DNA of 64,000 nt. Source: Taudactylus pleione (taxonomy: Eukaryota; Chordata; Amphibia; Anura; Myobatrachidae). The stretch covers positions 1 to 64,000 of the forward strand of contig JAUIMM010002020.1 in NCBI GenBank assembly GCA_031769625.1. The letters run 5' to 3'. A program made the translations under genes and the position numbers. Of the stretch, positions 14,169-27,200 are shown piece after piece. Within the stretch, counting starts at the first letter, position 1; each line of letters starts with the position of its first letter. The notes beneath the pieces were generated by a model, which saw nothing but the letters and a program-made list of their open reading frames with translations, made no database searches and was not told the DNA's origin.

Positions 14169-17100
14169 GAAACAACAAAAGCGCATACTTTGTGTTATCT
14201 CCTCTTGTAGCAAACACAGGCAGCTCAAAATTTCACTGGATGTGTTGAAGACCAAGACCAACAAATGTGATGTGAAATGGTTTTTCTCCCATGTTGCGTT
14301 TAAGAGAAAACAGCAAATGCACGTTTTAGGCCAAAATGCATTGAAAGCAATGGAAACAACAAAAGCGCATACGTTGTGTTATCTCCTCTTGTAGCAAACA
14401 CAGACAGCTCAAAATTTCACTGGACGTGTTGAAGACCAAGACCAACAAATGTGATGTGAAATGGTTTTTCTCCCATGTTGCGTTTAAGAGAAAACAGCAA
14501 ATGCACGTTTTAGGCCAAAATGCATTGAAAGCAATGAAAACAACAAAAGCGCATACTTTGTGTTATCTCCTCTTGTAGCAAACACAGACAGCTCAAAATT
14601 TCACTGCATGTGTTGAAGACCAAGACCCACAAATGTGATGTGAAATGGTTTTTCTCCCATGTTGCGTTTAAGAGAAAACAGCAAATGCACGTTTTAGGCC
14701 AAAATGCATTGAAAGCAATGGAAACAACAAAAGCGCATACTTTGTGTTATCTCCTCTTGTAGCAAACACAGACAGCTCAAAATTTCACTGGATGTGTTGA
14801 AGACCAAGACCAACAAATGTGATGTGAAATGGTTTTTCTCCCATGTTGCGTTTAAGAGAAAACAGCAAATGCACGTTTTAGGCCAAAATGCATTGAAAGC
14901 AATGGAAACAACAAAAGCGCATACTTTGTGTTATCTCCTCTTGTAGCAAACACAGACAGCTCAAAATTTCACTGGATGTGTTGAAGACCAAGACCAACAA
15001 ATGTGATGTGAAATGGTTTTTCTCCCATGTTGCGTTTAAGAGAAAACAGCAAATGCATGTTTTAGGCCAAAATGCATTGAAAGCAATGGAACCAACAAAA
15101 GCGCATACTTTGTGTTATCTCCTCTTGTAGCAAACACAGACAGCTCAAAATTTCACTGGATGTGTTGAAGACCAATACCCACAAATGTGATGTGAAATGG
15201 TTTTTCTCCCATGTTGCGTTTAAGAGAAAACAGCAATTGCTCGTTTTAGGCCAAAATGCATTGAAAGCAATGGAAACAAGAAAAGCGCATACTTTGTGTT
15301 ATCTCCTCTTGTAGCAAACACAGACAGCTCAAAATTTCACTGGATGTGTTGAAGACCAAGACCAACAAATGTGATGTGAAATGGTTTTTCTCCCATGTTG
15401 CATTTAAGAGAAAACAGCAAATGCACGTTTTAGGCCAAAATGCATTGAAAGCAATGAAAACAACAAAAGCGCATACTTTGTGTTATCTCCTCTTGTAGCA
15501 AACACAGACAGCTCAAAATTTCACTGGATGTGTTGAAGACCAAGACCCACAAATGTGATGTGAAATGGTTTTTCTCCCATGTTGCGTTTAAGAGAAAACA
15601 GCAAATGCACGTTTTAGGCCAAAATGCATTGAAAGCAATGGAAACAACAAAAGCGCATACTTTGTGTTATCTTCTCTTGTAGCAAACACAGGCAGCTCAA
15701 AATTTCACTGGATGTGTTGAAGACCAAGACCCACAAATGTGATGTGAAATGGTTTTTCTCCCATGTTGCGTTTAAGAGAAAACAGCAAATGCACGTTTTA
15801 GGCCAAAATGCATTGAAAGCAATGGAAACAACAAAAGCGCATACTTTGTGTTATCTTCTCTTGTAGCAAACACAGGCAGCTCAAAATTTCACTGGATGTG
15901 TTGAAGACCAAGACCAACAAATGTGATGTGAAATGGTTTTTCTCCCATGTTGCATTTAAGAGAAAACAGCAAATGCACGTTTTAGGCCAAAATGCTTTGA
16001 AAGCAATGGAAACAGCAAAAGCGCATACTTTGTGTTATCTCCACTTGTAGCAAACACAGACAGCTCAAAATTTCACTGGATGTGTTGAAGACCAAGACCC
16101 ACAAATGTGATGTGAAATGGTTTTTCTCCCATGTTGCGTTTAAGAGAAAACAGCAATTGCTCGTTTTAGGCCAAAATGCATTGAAAGCAATGGAACCAAC
16201 AAAAGCGCATACTTTGTGTTATCTCCTCTTGTAGCAAACACAGACAGCTCAAAATTTCACTGGATGTGTTGAAGACCAAGACCCACAAATGTGATGTGAA
16301 ATGGTTTTTCTCCCATGTTGCGTTTAAGAGAAAACAGCAAATGCACGTTTTTGGCCAAAATGCATTGAAAGCAATGGAAACAACAAAAGCGCATACTTTG
16401 TGTTATCTCCTCTTGTAGCAAACACAGACAGCTCAAAATTTCACTGGATGTGTTGAAGACCAATACCCACAAATGTGATGTGAAATGGTTTTTCTCCCAT
16501 GTTGCGTTTAAGAGAAAACAGCAATTGCTCGTTTTAGGCCAAAATGCATTGAAAGCAATGGAAACAAGAAAAGCGCATACTTTGTGTTATCTCCTCTTGT
16601 AGCAAACACAGACAGCTCAAAATTTCACTGGATGTGTTGAAGACCAAGACCCACAAATGTGATGTGAAATGGTTTTTCTCCCATGTTGCATTTAAGAGAA
16701 AACAGCAAATGCATGTTTTAGGCCAAAATGCATTGAAAGCAATGAAAACAACAAAAGCGCATACTTTGTGTTATCTCCTCTTGTAGCAAACACAGACAGC
16801 TCAAAATTTCACTGGATGTGTTGAAGACCAAGACCCACAAATGTGATGTGAAATGGTTTTTCTCCCATGATGCGTTTAAGAGAAAACAGCAAATGCACGT
16901 TTTAGGCAAAAATGCATTGAAAGCAATGGAAACAACAAAAGCGCATACTTTGTGTTATCTTCTCTTGTAGCAAACACAGGCAGCTCAAAATTTCACTGGA
17001 TGTGTTGAAGACCAAGACCCACAAATGTGATGTGAAATGGTTTTTCTCCCATGTTGCGTTTAAGAGAAAACAGCAAATGCACGTTTTAGGCCAAAATGCA

Positions 17101-20100
17101 TTGAAAGCAATGGAAACAACAAAAGCGCATACTTTGTGTTATCTTCTCTTGTAGCAAACACAGGCAGCTCAAAATTTCACTGGATGTGTTGAAGACCAAG
17201 ACCAACAAATGTGATGTGAAATGGTTTTTCTCCCATGTTGCATTTAAGAGAAAACAGCAAATGCACGTTTTAGGCCAAAATGCTTTGAAAGCAATGGAAA
17301 CAGCAAAAGCGCATACTTTGTGTTATCTCCACTTGTAGCAAACACAGACAGCTCAAAATTTCACTGGATGTGTTGAAGACCGAGACCCACAAATGTGATG
17401 TCAAATGGTTTTTCTCCCATGTTGCGTTTAAGAGAAAACAGCAAATGCACGTTTTAGGCCAAAATGCATTGAAAGCAATGGAAACAACGAAAGCGCATAC
17501 TTTGTGTTATCTCCTCTTGTAGCAAACACAGACAGCTCAAAATTTCACTGGATGTGTTGAAGACTAATACCCACAAAAGTGATGTGAAATGGTTTTTCTC
17601 CCATGTTGCGTTTAAGAGAAAACAGCAATTGCTCGTTTTAGGCCAAAATGCATTGAAAGCAATGGAAACAAGAAAAGCGCTTACTTTGTGTTATCTCCTC
17701 TTGTAGCAAACACAGACAGCTCAAAATTTCACTGGATGTGTTGAAGACCAAGACCAACAAATGTGATGTGAAATGGTTTTTCTCCCATGTTGCGTTTAAG
17801 AGAAAGCAGCAAATGCACGTTTTAGGCAAAAATGCATTGAAAGCAATGGAAACAACAAAAGCGCATACTTTGTGTTATCTTCTCTTGTAGCAAACACAGG
17901 CAGCTCAAAATTTCACTGGATGTGTTGAAGACCAAGACCCACAAATGTGATGTGAAATGGTTTTTCTCCCATGTTGCGTTTAAGAGAAAACAGCAAATGC
18001 ACGTTTTAGGCCAAAATGCATTGAAAGCAATGGAAACAACAAAAGCGCATACTTTGTGTTATCTTCTCTTGTAGCAAACACAGGCAGCTCAAAATTTCAC
18101 TGGATGTGTTGAAGACCAAGACCAACAAATGTGATGTGAAATGGTTTTTCTCCCATGTTGCATTTAAGAGAAAACAGCAAATGCACGTTTTAGGCCAAAA
18201 TGCTTTGAAAGCAATGGAAACAGCAAAAGCGCATACTTTGTGTTATCTCCACTTGTAGCAAACACAGACAGCTCAAAATTTCACTGGATGTGTTGAAGAC
18301 CGAGACCCACAAATGTGATGTCAAATGGTTTTTCTCCCATGTTGCGTTTAAGAGAAAACAGCAAATGCACGTTTTAGGCCAAAATGCATTGAAAGCAATG
18401 GAAACAACAAAAGCACATACTTTGTGTTATCTCCTCTTGTAGCAAACACAGACAGCTCAAAATTTCACTGGATGTGTTGAAGACTAATACCCACAAAAGT
18501 GATGTGAAATGGTTTTTCTCCCATGTTGCGTTTAAGAGAAAACAGCAATTGCTCGTTTTAGGCCAAAATGCATTGAAAGCAATGGAAACAAGAAAAGCGC
18601 TTACTTTGTGTTATCTTCTCTTGTAGCAAACACAGGCAGCTCAAAATTTCACTGGATGTGTTGAAGACCAAGACCCACAAATGTGATGTGAAATGGTTTT
18701 TCTCCCATGTTGCGTTTAAGAGAAAACAGCAAATGCACGTTTTAGGCCAAAATGCATTGAAAGCAATGGAAACAACAAAAGCGCATACTTTGTGTTATCT
18801 TCTCTTGTAGCAAACACAGGCAGCTCAAAATTTCACTGGATGTGTTGAAGACCAAGACCAACAAATGTGATGTGAAATGGTTTTTCTCCCATGTTGCATT
18901 TAAGAGAAAACAGCAAATGCACGTTTTAGGCCAAAATGCTTTGAAAGCAATGGAAACAGCAAAAGCGCATACTTTGTGTTATCTCCACTTGTAGCAAACA
19001 CAGACAGCTCAAAATTTCACTGGATGTGTTGAAGACCGAGACCCACAAATGTGATGTCAAATGGTTTTTCTCCCATGTTGCGTTTAAGAGAAAACAGCAA
19101 ATGCACGTTTTAGGCCAAAATGCATTGAAAGCAATGGAAACAACAAAAGCGCATACTTTGTGTTATCTCCTCTTGTAGCAAACACAGACAGCTCAAAATT
19201 TCACTGGATGTGTTGAAGACTAATACCCACAAAAGTGATGTGAAATGGTTTTTCTCCCATGTTGCGTTTAAGAGAAAACAGCAATTGCTCGTTTTAGGCC
19301 AAAATGCATTGAAAGCAATGGAAACAAGAAAAGCGCTTACTTTGTGTTATCTCCTCTTGTAGCAAACACAGACAGCTCAAAATTTCACTGGATGTGTTGA
19401 AGACCAAGACCAACAAATGTGATGTGAAATGGTTTTTCTCCCATGTTGCGTTTAAGAGAAAACAGCAAATGCACGTTTTAGGCCAAAATGCATTGAAAGC
19501 AATGAAAACAACAAAAGCGCATACTTTGTGTTATCTCCTCTTGTAGCAAACACAGACAGCTCAAAATTTCACTGGATGTGTTGAAGACCAAGACCCACAA
19601 ATGTGATGTGAAATGGTTTTTCTCCCATGTTGCGTTTAAGAGAAAACAGCAATTGCTCGTTTTAGGCCAAAATGCATTGAAAGCAATGGAACCAACAAAA
19701 GCGCATACTTTGTGTTATCTCCTCTTGTAGCAAACACATACAGCTCAAAATTTCACTGGATGTGTTGAAGACCAAGACCCACAAATGTGATGTGAAATGG
19801 TTTTTCTCCCATGTTGCGTTTAAGAGAAAACAGCAAATGCACGTTTTAGGCCAAAATGTATTGAAAGCAATGGAAACAACAAAAGCGCATACTTTGTGTT
19901 ATCTCCTCTTGTAGCAAACATAGGCAGCTCTAAATTTCACTGGATGTGTTGAAGACCAAGACCAACAAATGTGATGTGAAATGGTTTTTCTCCCATGTTG
20001 CGTTTAAGAGAAAACAGCAAATGCACGTTTTAGGCCAAAATGCATTGAAAGCAATGGAAACAACAAAAGCGCATACGTTGTGTTATCTCCTCTTGTAGCA

Positions 20101-23100
20101 AACACAGACAGCTCAAAATTTCACTGGATGTGTTGAAGACCAAGACCCACAAATGTGATGTGAAATGGTTTTTCTCCCATGTTGCGTTTAAGAGAAAACA
20201 GCAAATGCACGTTTTAGGCCAAAATGCATTGAAAGCAATGGAAACAACAAAAGCGCATACTTTGTGTTATCTTCTCTTGTAGCAAACACAGGCAGCTCAA
20301 AATTTCACTGGATGTGTTGAAGACCAAGACCAACAAATGTGATGTGAAATGGTTTATCTCCCATGTTGCATTTAAGAGAAAACAGCAAATGCACGTTTTA
20401 GGCCAAAATGCTTTGAAAGCAATGGAAACAGCAAAAGCGCATACTTTGTGTTATCTCCACTTGTAGCAAACACAGACAGCTCAAAATTTCACTGGATGTG
20501 TTGAAGACCGAGACCCACAAATGTGATGTCAAATGGTTTTTCTCCCATGTTGCGTTTAAGAGAAAACAGCAAATGCACGTTTTAGGCCAAAATGCATTGA
20601 AAGCAATGGAAACAACAAAAGCGCATACTTTGTGTTATCTCCTCTTGTAGCAAACACAGACAGCTCAAAATTTCACTGGATGTGTTGAAGACTAATACCC
20701 ACAAAAGTGATGTGAAATGGTTTTTCTCCCATGTTGCGTTTAAGAGAAAACAGCAATTGCTCGTTTTAGGCCAAAATGCATTGAAAGCAATGGAAACAAG
20801 AAAAGTGCTTACTTTGTGTTATCTCCTCTTGTAGCAAACACAGACAGCTCAAAATTTCACTGGATGTGTTGAAGACCAAGAACAAAAAATGTGATGTGAA
20901 ATGGTTTTTCTCCCATGTTGCGTTTAAGAGAAAACAGCAATTGCTCGTTTTAGGCCAAAATGCATTGAAAGCAATGGAACCAACAAAAGCTCATACTTTG
21001 TGTTATCTCCTCTTGTAGCAAACACAGACAGCTCAAAATTTCACTGGATGTGTTGAAGACCAAGACCCACAAATGTGATGTGAAATGGTTTTTCTCCCAT
21101 GTTGCGTTTAAGAGAAAACAGCAAATGCACGTTTTAGGCCAAAATGCATTGAAAGCAATGGAAACAACAAAAGCGCATACTTTGTGTTATCTCCTCTTGT
21201 AGCAAACACAGGCAGCTCAAAATTTCACTGGATGTGTTGAAGACCAAGACCAACAAATGTGATGTGAAATGGTTTTTCTCCCATGTTGCGTTTAAGAGAA
21301 AACAGCAAATGCACATTTTAGGCCAAAATGCATTGAAAGCAATGGAAACAACAAAAGCGCATACGTTGTGTTATCTCCTCTTGTAGCAAACACAGACAGC
21401 TCAAAATTTCACTGGATGTGTTGAAGACCAAGACCCACAAATGTGACGTGAAATGGTTTTTCTCCCATGTTGCGTTTAAGAGAAAACAGCAAATGCACGT
21501 TTTAGGCCAAAATGCATTGAAAGCAATGGAAACAACAAAAGCGCATACATTGTGTTATCTCCTCTTGTAGCAAACACAGACAGCTCAAAATTTCACTGGA
21601 TGTGTTGAAGACCAAGACCCACAAATGTGACGTGAAATGGTTTTTCTCCCATGTTGCGTTTAAGAGAAAACAGCAAATGCACGTTTTAGGCCAAAATGCA
21701 TTGAAAGCAATGGAAACAACAAAAGCGCATACTTTGTGTTATCTTCTCTTGTAGCAAACACAGGCAGCTCAAAATTTCACTGGATGTGTTGAAGACCAAG
21801 ACCAACAAATGTGATGTGAAATGGTTTTTCTCCCATGTTGCATTTAAGAGAAAACAGCAAATGCACGTTTTAGGCCAAAATGCTTTGAAAGCAATGGAAA
21901 CAGCAAAAGCGCATACTTTGTGTTATCTCCACTTGTAGCAAACACAGACAGCTCAAAGTTTCACTGGATGTGTTGAAGACCAAGACCCACAAATGTGATG
22001 TGAAATGGTTTTTCTCCCATGTTGCGTTTAAGAGAAAACAGCAATTGCTCTTTTTTGGCCAAAATGCATTGAAAGCAATGGAACCAACAAAAGCGCATAC
22101 TTTGTGTTATCTCCTCTTGTAGCAAACACAGACAGCTCAAAATTTCACTGGATGTGTTGAAGACCAAGACCAACAAATGTGATGTGAAATGGTTTTTCTC
22201 CCATGTTGCGTTTAAGAGAAAACAGCAAATGCACGTTTTAGGCCAAAATGCATTGAAAGCAATGGAAACAACAAAAGCGCATACGTTGTGTTATCTCCTC
22301 TTGTAGCAAACACAGACAGCTCAAAATTTCACTGGATGTGTTGAAGACCAAGACCAACAAATGTGATGTGAAATGGTTTTTCTCCCATGTTGCGTTTAAG
22401 AGAAAGCAGCAAATGCACGTTTTAGGCAAAAATGCATTGAAAGCAATGGAAACAAGAAAAGCGCATACTTTGTGTTATCTTCTCTTGTAGCAAACACAGG
22501 CAGCTCAAAATTTCACTGGATGTGTTGAAGACCAAGACCCACAAATGTGATGTGAAATGGTTTTTCTCCCATGTTGCGTTTAAGAGAAAACAGCAAATGC
22601 ACGTTTTAGGCCAAAATGCGTTGAAAGCAATGGAAACAACAAAAGCGCATACTTTGTGTTATCTTCTCTTGTAGCAAACACAGGCAGCTCAAAATTTCAC
22701 TGGATGTGTTGAAGACCAAGACCAACAAATGTGATGTGAAATGGTTTTTCTCCCATGTTGCATTTAAGAGAAAACAGCAAATGCACGTTTTAGGCCAAAA
22801 TGCTTTGAAAGCAATGGAAACAGCAAAAGTGCATACTTTGTGTTATCTCCACTTGTAGCAAACACAGACAGCTCAAAATTTCACTGGATGTGTTGAAGAC
22901 CGAGACCCACAAATGTGATGTCAAATGGTTTTTCTCCCATGTTGCGTTTAAGAGAAAACAGCAAATGCACGTTTTAGGCCAAAATGCATTGAAAGCAATG
23001 GAAACAACAAAAGCGCATACTTTGTGTTATCTCCTCTTGTAGCAAACACAGACAGCTCAAAATTTCACTGGATGTGTTGAAGACTAATACCCACAAAAGT

Positions 23101-24188
23101 GATGTGAAATGGTTTTTCTCCCATGTTGCGTTTAAGAGAAAACAGCAATTGCTCGTTTTAGGCCAAAATGCATTGAAAGCAATGGAAACAAGAAAAGCGC
23201 TTACTTTGTGTTATCTCCTCTTGTAGCAAACACAGACAGCTCAAAATTTCACTGGATGTGTTGAAGACCAAGACCAACAAATGTGATGTGAAATGGTTTT
23301 TCTCCCATGTTGCGTTTAAGAGAAAACAGCAAATGCACGTTTTAGGCCAAAATGCATTGAAAGCAATGAAAACAACAAAAGCGCATACTTTGTGTTATCT
23401 CCTCTTGTAGCAAACACAGACAGCTCAAAATTTCACTGGATGTGTTGAAGACCAAGACCCACAAATGTGATGTGAAATGGTTTTTCTCCCATGTTGCGTT
23501 TAAGAGAAAACAGCAATTGCTCGTTTTAGGCCAAAATGCATTGAAAGCAATGGAACCAACAAAAGCGCATACTTTGTGTTATCTCCTCTTGTAGCAAACA
23601 CAGACAGCTCAAAATTTCACTGGATGTGTTGAAGACCAAGACCCACAAATGTGATGTGAAATGGTTTTTCTCCCATGTTGCGTTTAAGAGAAAACAGCAA
23701 ATGCACGTTTTAGGCCAAAATGTATTGAAAGCAATGGAAACAACAAAAGCGCATACTTTGTGTTATCTCCTCTTGTAGCAAACACAGGCAGCTCTAAATT
23801 TCACTGGATGTGTTGAAGACCAAGACCAACAAATGTGATGTGAAATGGTTTTTCTCCCATGTTGCGTTTAAGAGAAAACAGCAAATGCACGTTTTAGGCC
23901 AAAATGCTTTGAAAGCAATGGAAACAGCAAAAGCGCATACTTTGTGTTATCTCCACTTGTAGCAAACACAGACAGCTCAAAATTTCACTGGATGTGTTGA
24001 AGACCGAGACCCACAAATGTGATGTCAAATGGTTTTTCTCCCATGTTGCGTTTAAGAGAAAACAGCAAATGCACGTTTTAGGCCAAAATGCATTGAAAGC
24101 AATGGAAACAACAAAAGCGCATACTTTGTGTTATCTCCTCTTGTAGCAAACACAGACAGCTCAAAATTTCACTGGATGTGTTGAAGAC
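14169..24188. repeat. Satellite, less regular HOR copies up to the LINE
   Basis: The same 184-bp monomers continue with shorter and rearranged HOR segments. Markers such as ccgagaccc with gtcaaatgg recur at about 17380, 18300, 19035, 20510, 22900 and 24005. The segment around 19857-20692 is repeated at 23721-24188, first at 21 monomers spacing (aatgtattg at 19857 and 23721) and then at 19 monomers (gaagac ending 20692 and 24188). Two monomers were therefore lost in the later copy. No gene or other element is seen in this stretch. Confidence 0.8.
20687..20700 (+). other. In-array empty site matching the LINE insertion
   Basis: Here the satellite reads gaagactaataccc without interruption. The left flank of the LINE ends in gaagac (24183-24188) and the right flank resumes with taccc at 31340. 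24188 - 20692 = 3496 = 19 x 184, and 31340 - 20696 = 10644, which equals the 7151-bp element plus 3493. The right flank also shares rarer downstream variants with this copy (gtgcttac; gaccaagaacaaaaaatg at 20872 and 31516). This serves as a paralogous pre-insertion allele. Confidence 0.9.
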
Positions 24189-24280
24189 CTCGCCCCTAGA
24201 GGTCGCCTGTGATTCAGCTCTTAGGCCTCTGGAAGTGATTTGCAGCCAGGGACTGTCTGGAGTGTCCCTCCCCAGGGAGG
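24189..24280 (+). promoter_or_regulatory. LINE 5' UTR (92 bp)
   Basis: The stretch lies between the satellite junction and the first ORF1 ATG. It holds an in-frame TGA at 24236-24238, so ORF1 cannot begin further upstream within the element. GACCTC (24186-24191, its first three bases from the satellite) can pair with GAGGTC (24199-24204), giving a small hairpin right at the 5' end. An internal promoter would be expected for an autonomous LINE, but no element in these 92 bp is diagnostic. At 92 bp the leader is short, so slight 5' truncation cannot be excluded. Confidence 0.55.
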
Positions 24281-27200
24281 ATGGAGGGCCTGCCGGGAGA
24301 TGGTGGAGGAGATCCCGGGGTCCTGGAAGTCTCTGAGGGCCCGGATCCTGGAGGTGGTGGAGGGCCTGCTGGAAGTACTGGCCGACCGGTGGTGGTGCTC
24401 TCCCGGCTGGATGTGGCCGTGGAAGATGGTGAGAGCCGGACTTTGGACCCCATGCTGCATGGCCCCCCTGTGAGTGGCGATTTAACTTCAGGGTGCGGGC
24501 TAACGCAGTGCTCCCCTATGAGTGAGGACTTAACTCTAGGGTGTGAGATGGTGGTAAGCTCCCCTGGGAGTGAAGCAACCCCAGGAGTAGAGCCAGTTCC
24601 CCCGGGTCTGCTTACCTTTTGTGCGGAGACGGAGACGGAGATGGAGGAGGAGATCTGTCCCGATGCTCAGCGTCTCTTGGAGGAAGATTCCCTGGAGTCT
24701 GATTCCGAGGGAGACGGGGCCGCTGCTGCTGCTGCTGCCGCCGCCGCTGCTGCCGCTGCCGCTGAACAGGAGACGTTCCTGGCTATGGATGTTGCGGCTT
24801 TGAGAAAGGAGGCTGGTCGGGTGTCTGCTCGGATTGCCTCCAAGAAGAAGAAGTTCTTGACATCCACGAACGAGGGGAGGCTGATCATCAAAGATGAGCT
24901 CCTGATGCTGGCGGAGAAGCGGGCCAAGTACAAGGGCAGAGTACTCTATCTGCTGAGCCTGGCGGGCCCGGTGGCAGCCCCAGCGAGGATGGAGGAGTCT
25001 TCAGAGGCGTTTTGTGAATCGAGTCTGCAGAAACAGGCTATTTCGGGTCCCAAGATGGCGCCGATGGAGGTCGGAGACGACGAGATCGGGGAAGGAGGCG
25101 GCGCGGAGATCAAGTCGGAAGACATGGTGGGTGTCTCAGCGGCTGTTGCGGGCCCGAAGGAGTTAATCCACAGAGTCCGGAAGATGGCTGCGGGGACCCG
25201 GCTCTCTGCGGGTCACGATGCGGCTCACGATGCGCTTCACGGTGGCAGGGCGGAAGTGCCTTTGGTGATTGTTGCTGACGGAGCCATGGAGTTGGAGGAA
25301 GCTCCCCGCCGGCTGGTGGATGGGGACGTGGCCGTGGTTCCCACGGTGATCGGGAACACTGCTGTTGGATCCGGTGAGTGTGTCATGCCTGCCGGTATTA
25401 TGCTGGCGCCCGGTACTGATTTGCCAGCTGTTGGGAGGAGGGTGGTAGCGGCTGACTGTGGGAATGACTCCCTTGACGCAGAAATGTTGCTGATTGCTGA
25501 CAGGGTGGAGGAAGATGTTAACAAGGCCACAGCTGTTGTCCCAGGGGCTCCTGTACTGAGGGCAGGTGCTAGCCTGGTACAGGGTCTGCCCCCTCTGGAC
25601 AGGTCCACTTTGTCGGAGGAACAATTAAAAGTTGCAGACTCACTGTATGGGGGAATAGGGGGGCCTGAGAGGATCCGTGCGGCAATTGAATTGATTGCTG
25701 AAAATAATTCCAGACTGGAAAGTATGGGCCAGCCTATGCCCAAGTCTTATGCGACAATAGTGTCTGGTGGAGGGGCACCAAGGTTTCCTAATGCCGCTAC
25801 CAGTGGTGATGGTGGTGGGAGTGGTATTGGTGGTGGTACCCCGATAAGAAGGCGGAATGTGGTGCAGCTAAAGTGGGTAGCTGAAGGGGACCCGCCAAGT
25901 AAGGGTGTTTTTCTGGAGATGGTTTTCTCCTTGGGATTCTCACCCATAGACCTCTTTGCCTGCATTCACCCCATCAGAACCCCGGAGTATGATCTGAGTT
26001 TTCAGACTCTGCGGGGGTTACAGGCATTTGCGTCCAGGTGGGAGGAGAAGAAGGGTGCGACACCCTTTAGTAATTACAGGTCTCAAATGGTCTCTCGCCA
26101 GGATAGGGTTAAAGTCACTATCCTGGTGAGAAATGAGAGCCTCCCAGTGCAGGACATCCTGTTCTGGTTATCCCGCTTTTGTACAGTATTGTCCACGTGC
26201 CTGGAGAAAATTGACTACACAAAGGGGGTGTGGGGTGGAGCTTATTCTGTCTTTGTCAGGCTAAACAGGGTAGGTATAGAGACAAAGCATATTCCGGCAG
26301 CAACTTTTATTGGCCGAGATAAGATCCAGGCTTTCTACCCCGGTCAGCCAAGAGTCTGTCATCGTTGTGGCAGCTTTAGGCATTTTTCTAACAATTGCCC
26401 TGAGGTCAAGTGTGCCATGTGTGGCGAGTTGGGTCACCTCTCTAGAGATTGTGATGTGGTGAAGTGTAATCTCTGTGGGTGTATCGGTCATCCTTATAGC
26501 CGTTGCCCCTCGGCATCGCACAATGAGGAAAGTGCTATTGGGAGTTTGCCGGTGGTCATAGAACCTCCAACGAGAGGGGCCAGTCTGAGTGACATTGAGG
26601 AGGGTGAGGAAGTAGGTAGTGGAAAAGAGGTGCTGGAAGCTGCCAAAATCCAGAAGGAGGTGCCGGTAGAGAGGGGAGAATCTTCCTTTACAGTTGTGAA
26701 GTCAAATAGGAAGAGGAGGGTAGGGCAAAGGGAGGATGTTGTCCAGCTTTCAAATCGCTTTACATTCTCTGTGGCAGATGACGAGGAGGAGGAGGTAGCG
26801 GAGAAGGGGGGGGAGATAGTAAGGCAGGAAAGTGGTGATTTGGTTCAGGTTGCTCGGCCTTCTGAGATGAGAAAGAAGGTCAGTAGGAAAAGTACCTTTG
26901 GGGAAGCTGCGGAAGGTGCTAAAGCGAAAAACAGGAGAAGAGGGGGAAAGGTTACGGTGAAATCAAAGAATGTGGAACAGGGTGGTAAGCTGGAGTGGGA
27001 CCTGTCGAATCTGGGATTGACAGGGTCAAGTGGTGAAGGAAAGGGTTTAGGGAAGATGGAGGAGGTTGGAGTGTTTTCTGCCGGAGAAGACATAGTGGAG
27101 GAAACCCCTGAGTCTGTTATTTTGGGAGATTCTTGGGAGATGATACCTCCAAGTCAGGAAGCTCCAGTCATCTTGGTGGATCCAAAACCGCCAGATCCTG

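Larger units (their letters stand above)
1..24188. repeat. Satellite array, 184-bp monomer (left arm)
   Basis: Head-to-tail tandem repeat seen directly: the motif gaaacaacaaaagcgcatac starts at 1, 185, 369, 737 and so on, and is still in phase at 24105 (1 + 131 x 184), so there is no net insertion or deletion over 24 kb. Monomers are AT-rich and differ from each other by a small number of substitutions. Recurrent variants include cttctct/ctcctct/ctccact, gacag/ggcag, ccaac/ccc, gttgcg/gttgcatt and aaatgcac/caattgctcg. The monomer length is in the range typical of nucleosome-sized centromeric or pericentromeric satellites, but the centromeric role is inference. Since 184 is not a multiple of 3, no frame stays open across the array; short ORFs here are repeat translations, not genes. 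Confidence 0.98.

Noticed and set aside
1..24188. CRISPR array
   Set aside because: The repeat is continuous with no unique spacers between units, and the window is eukaryotic in character.
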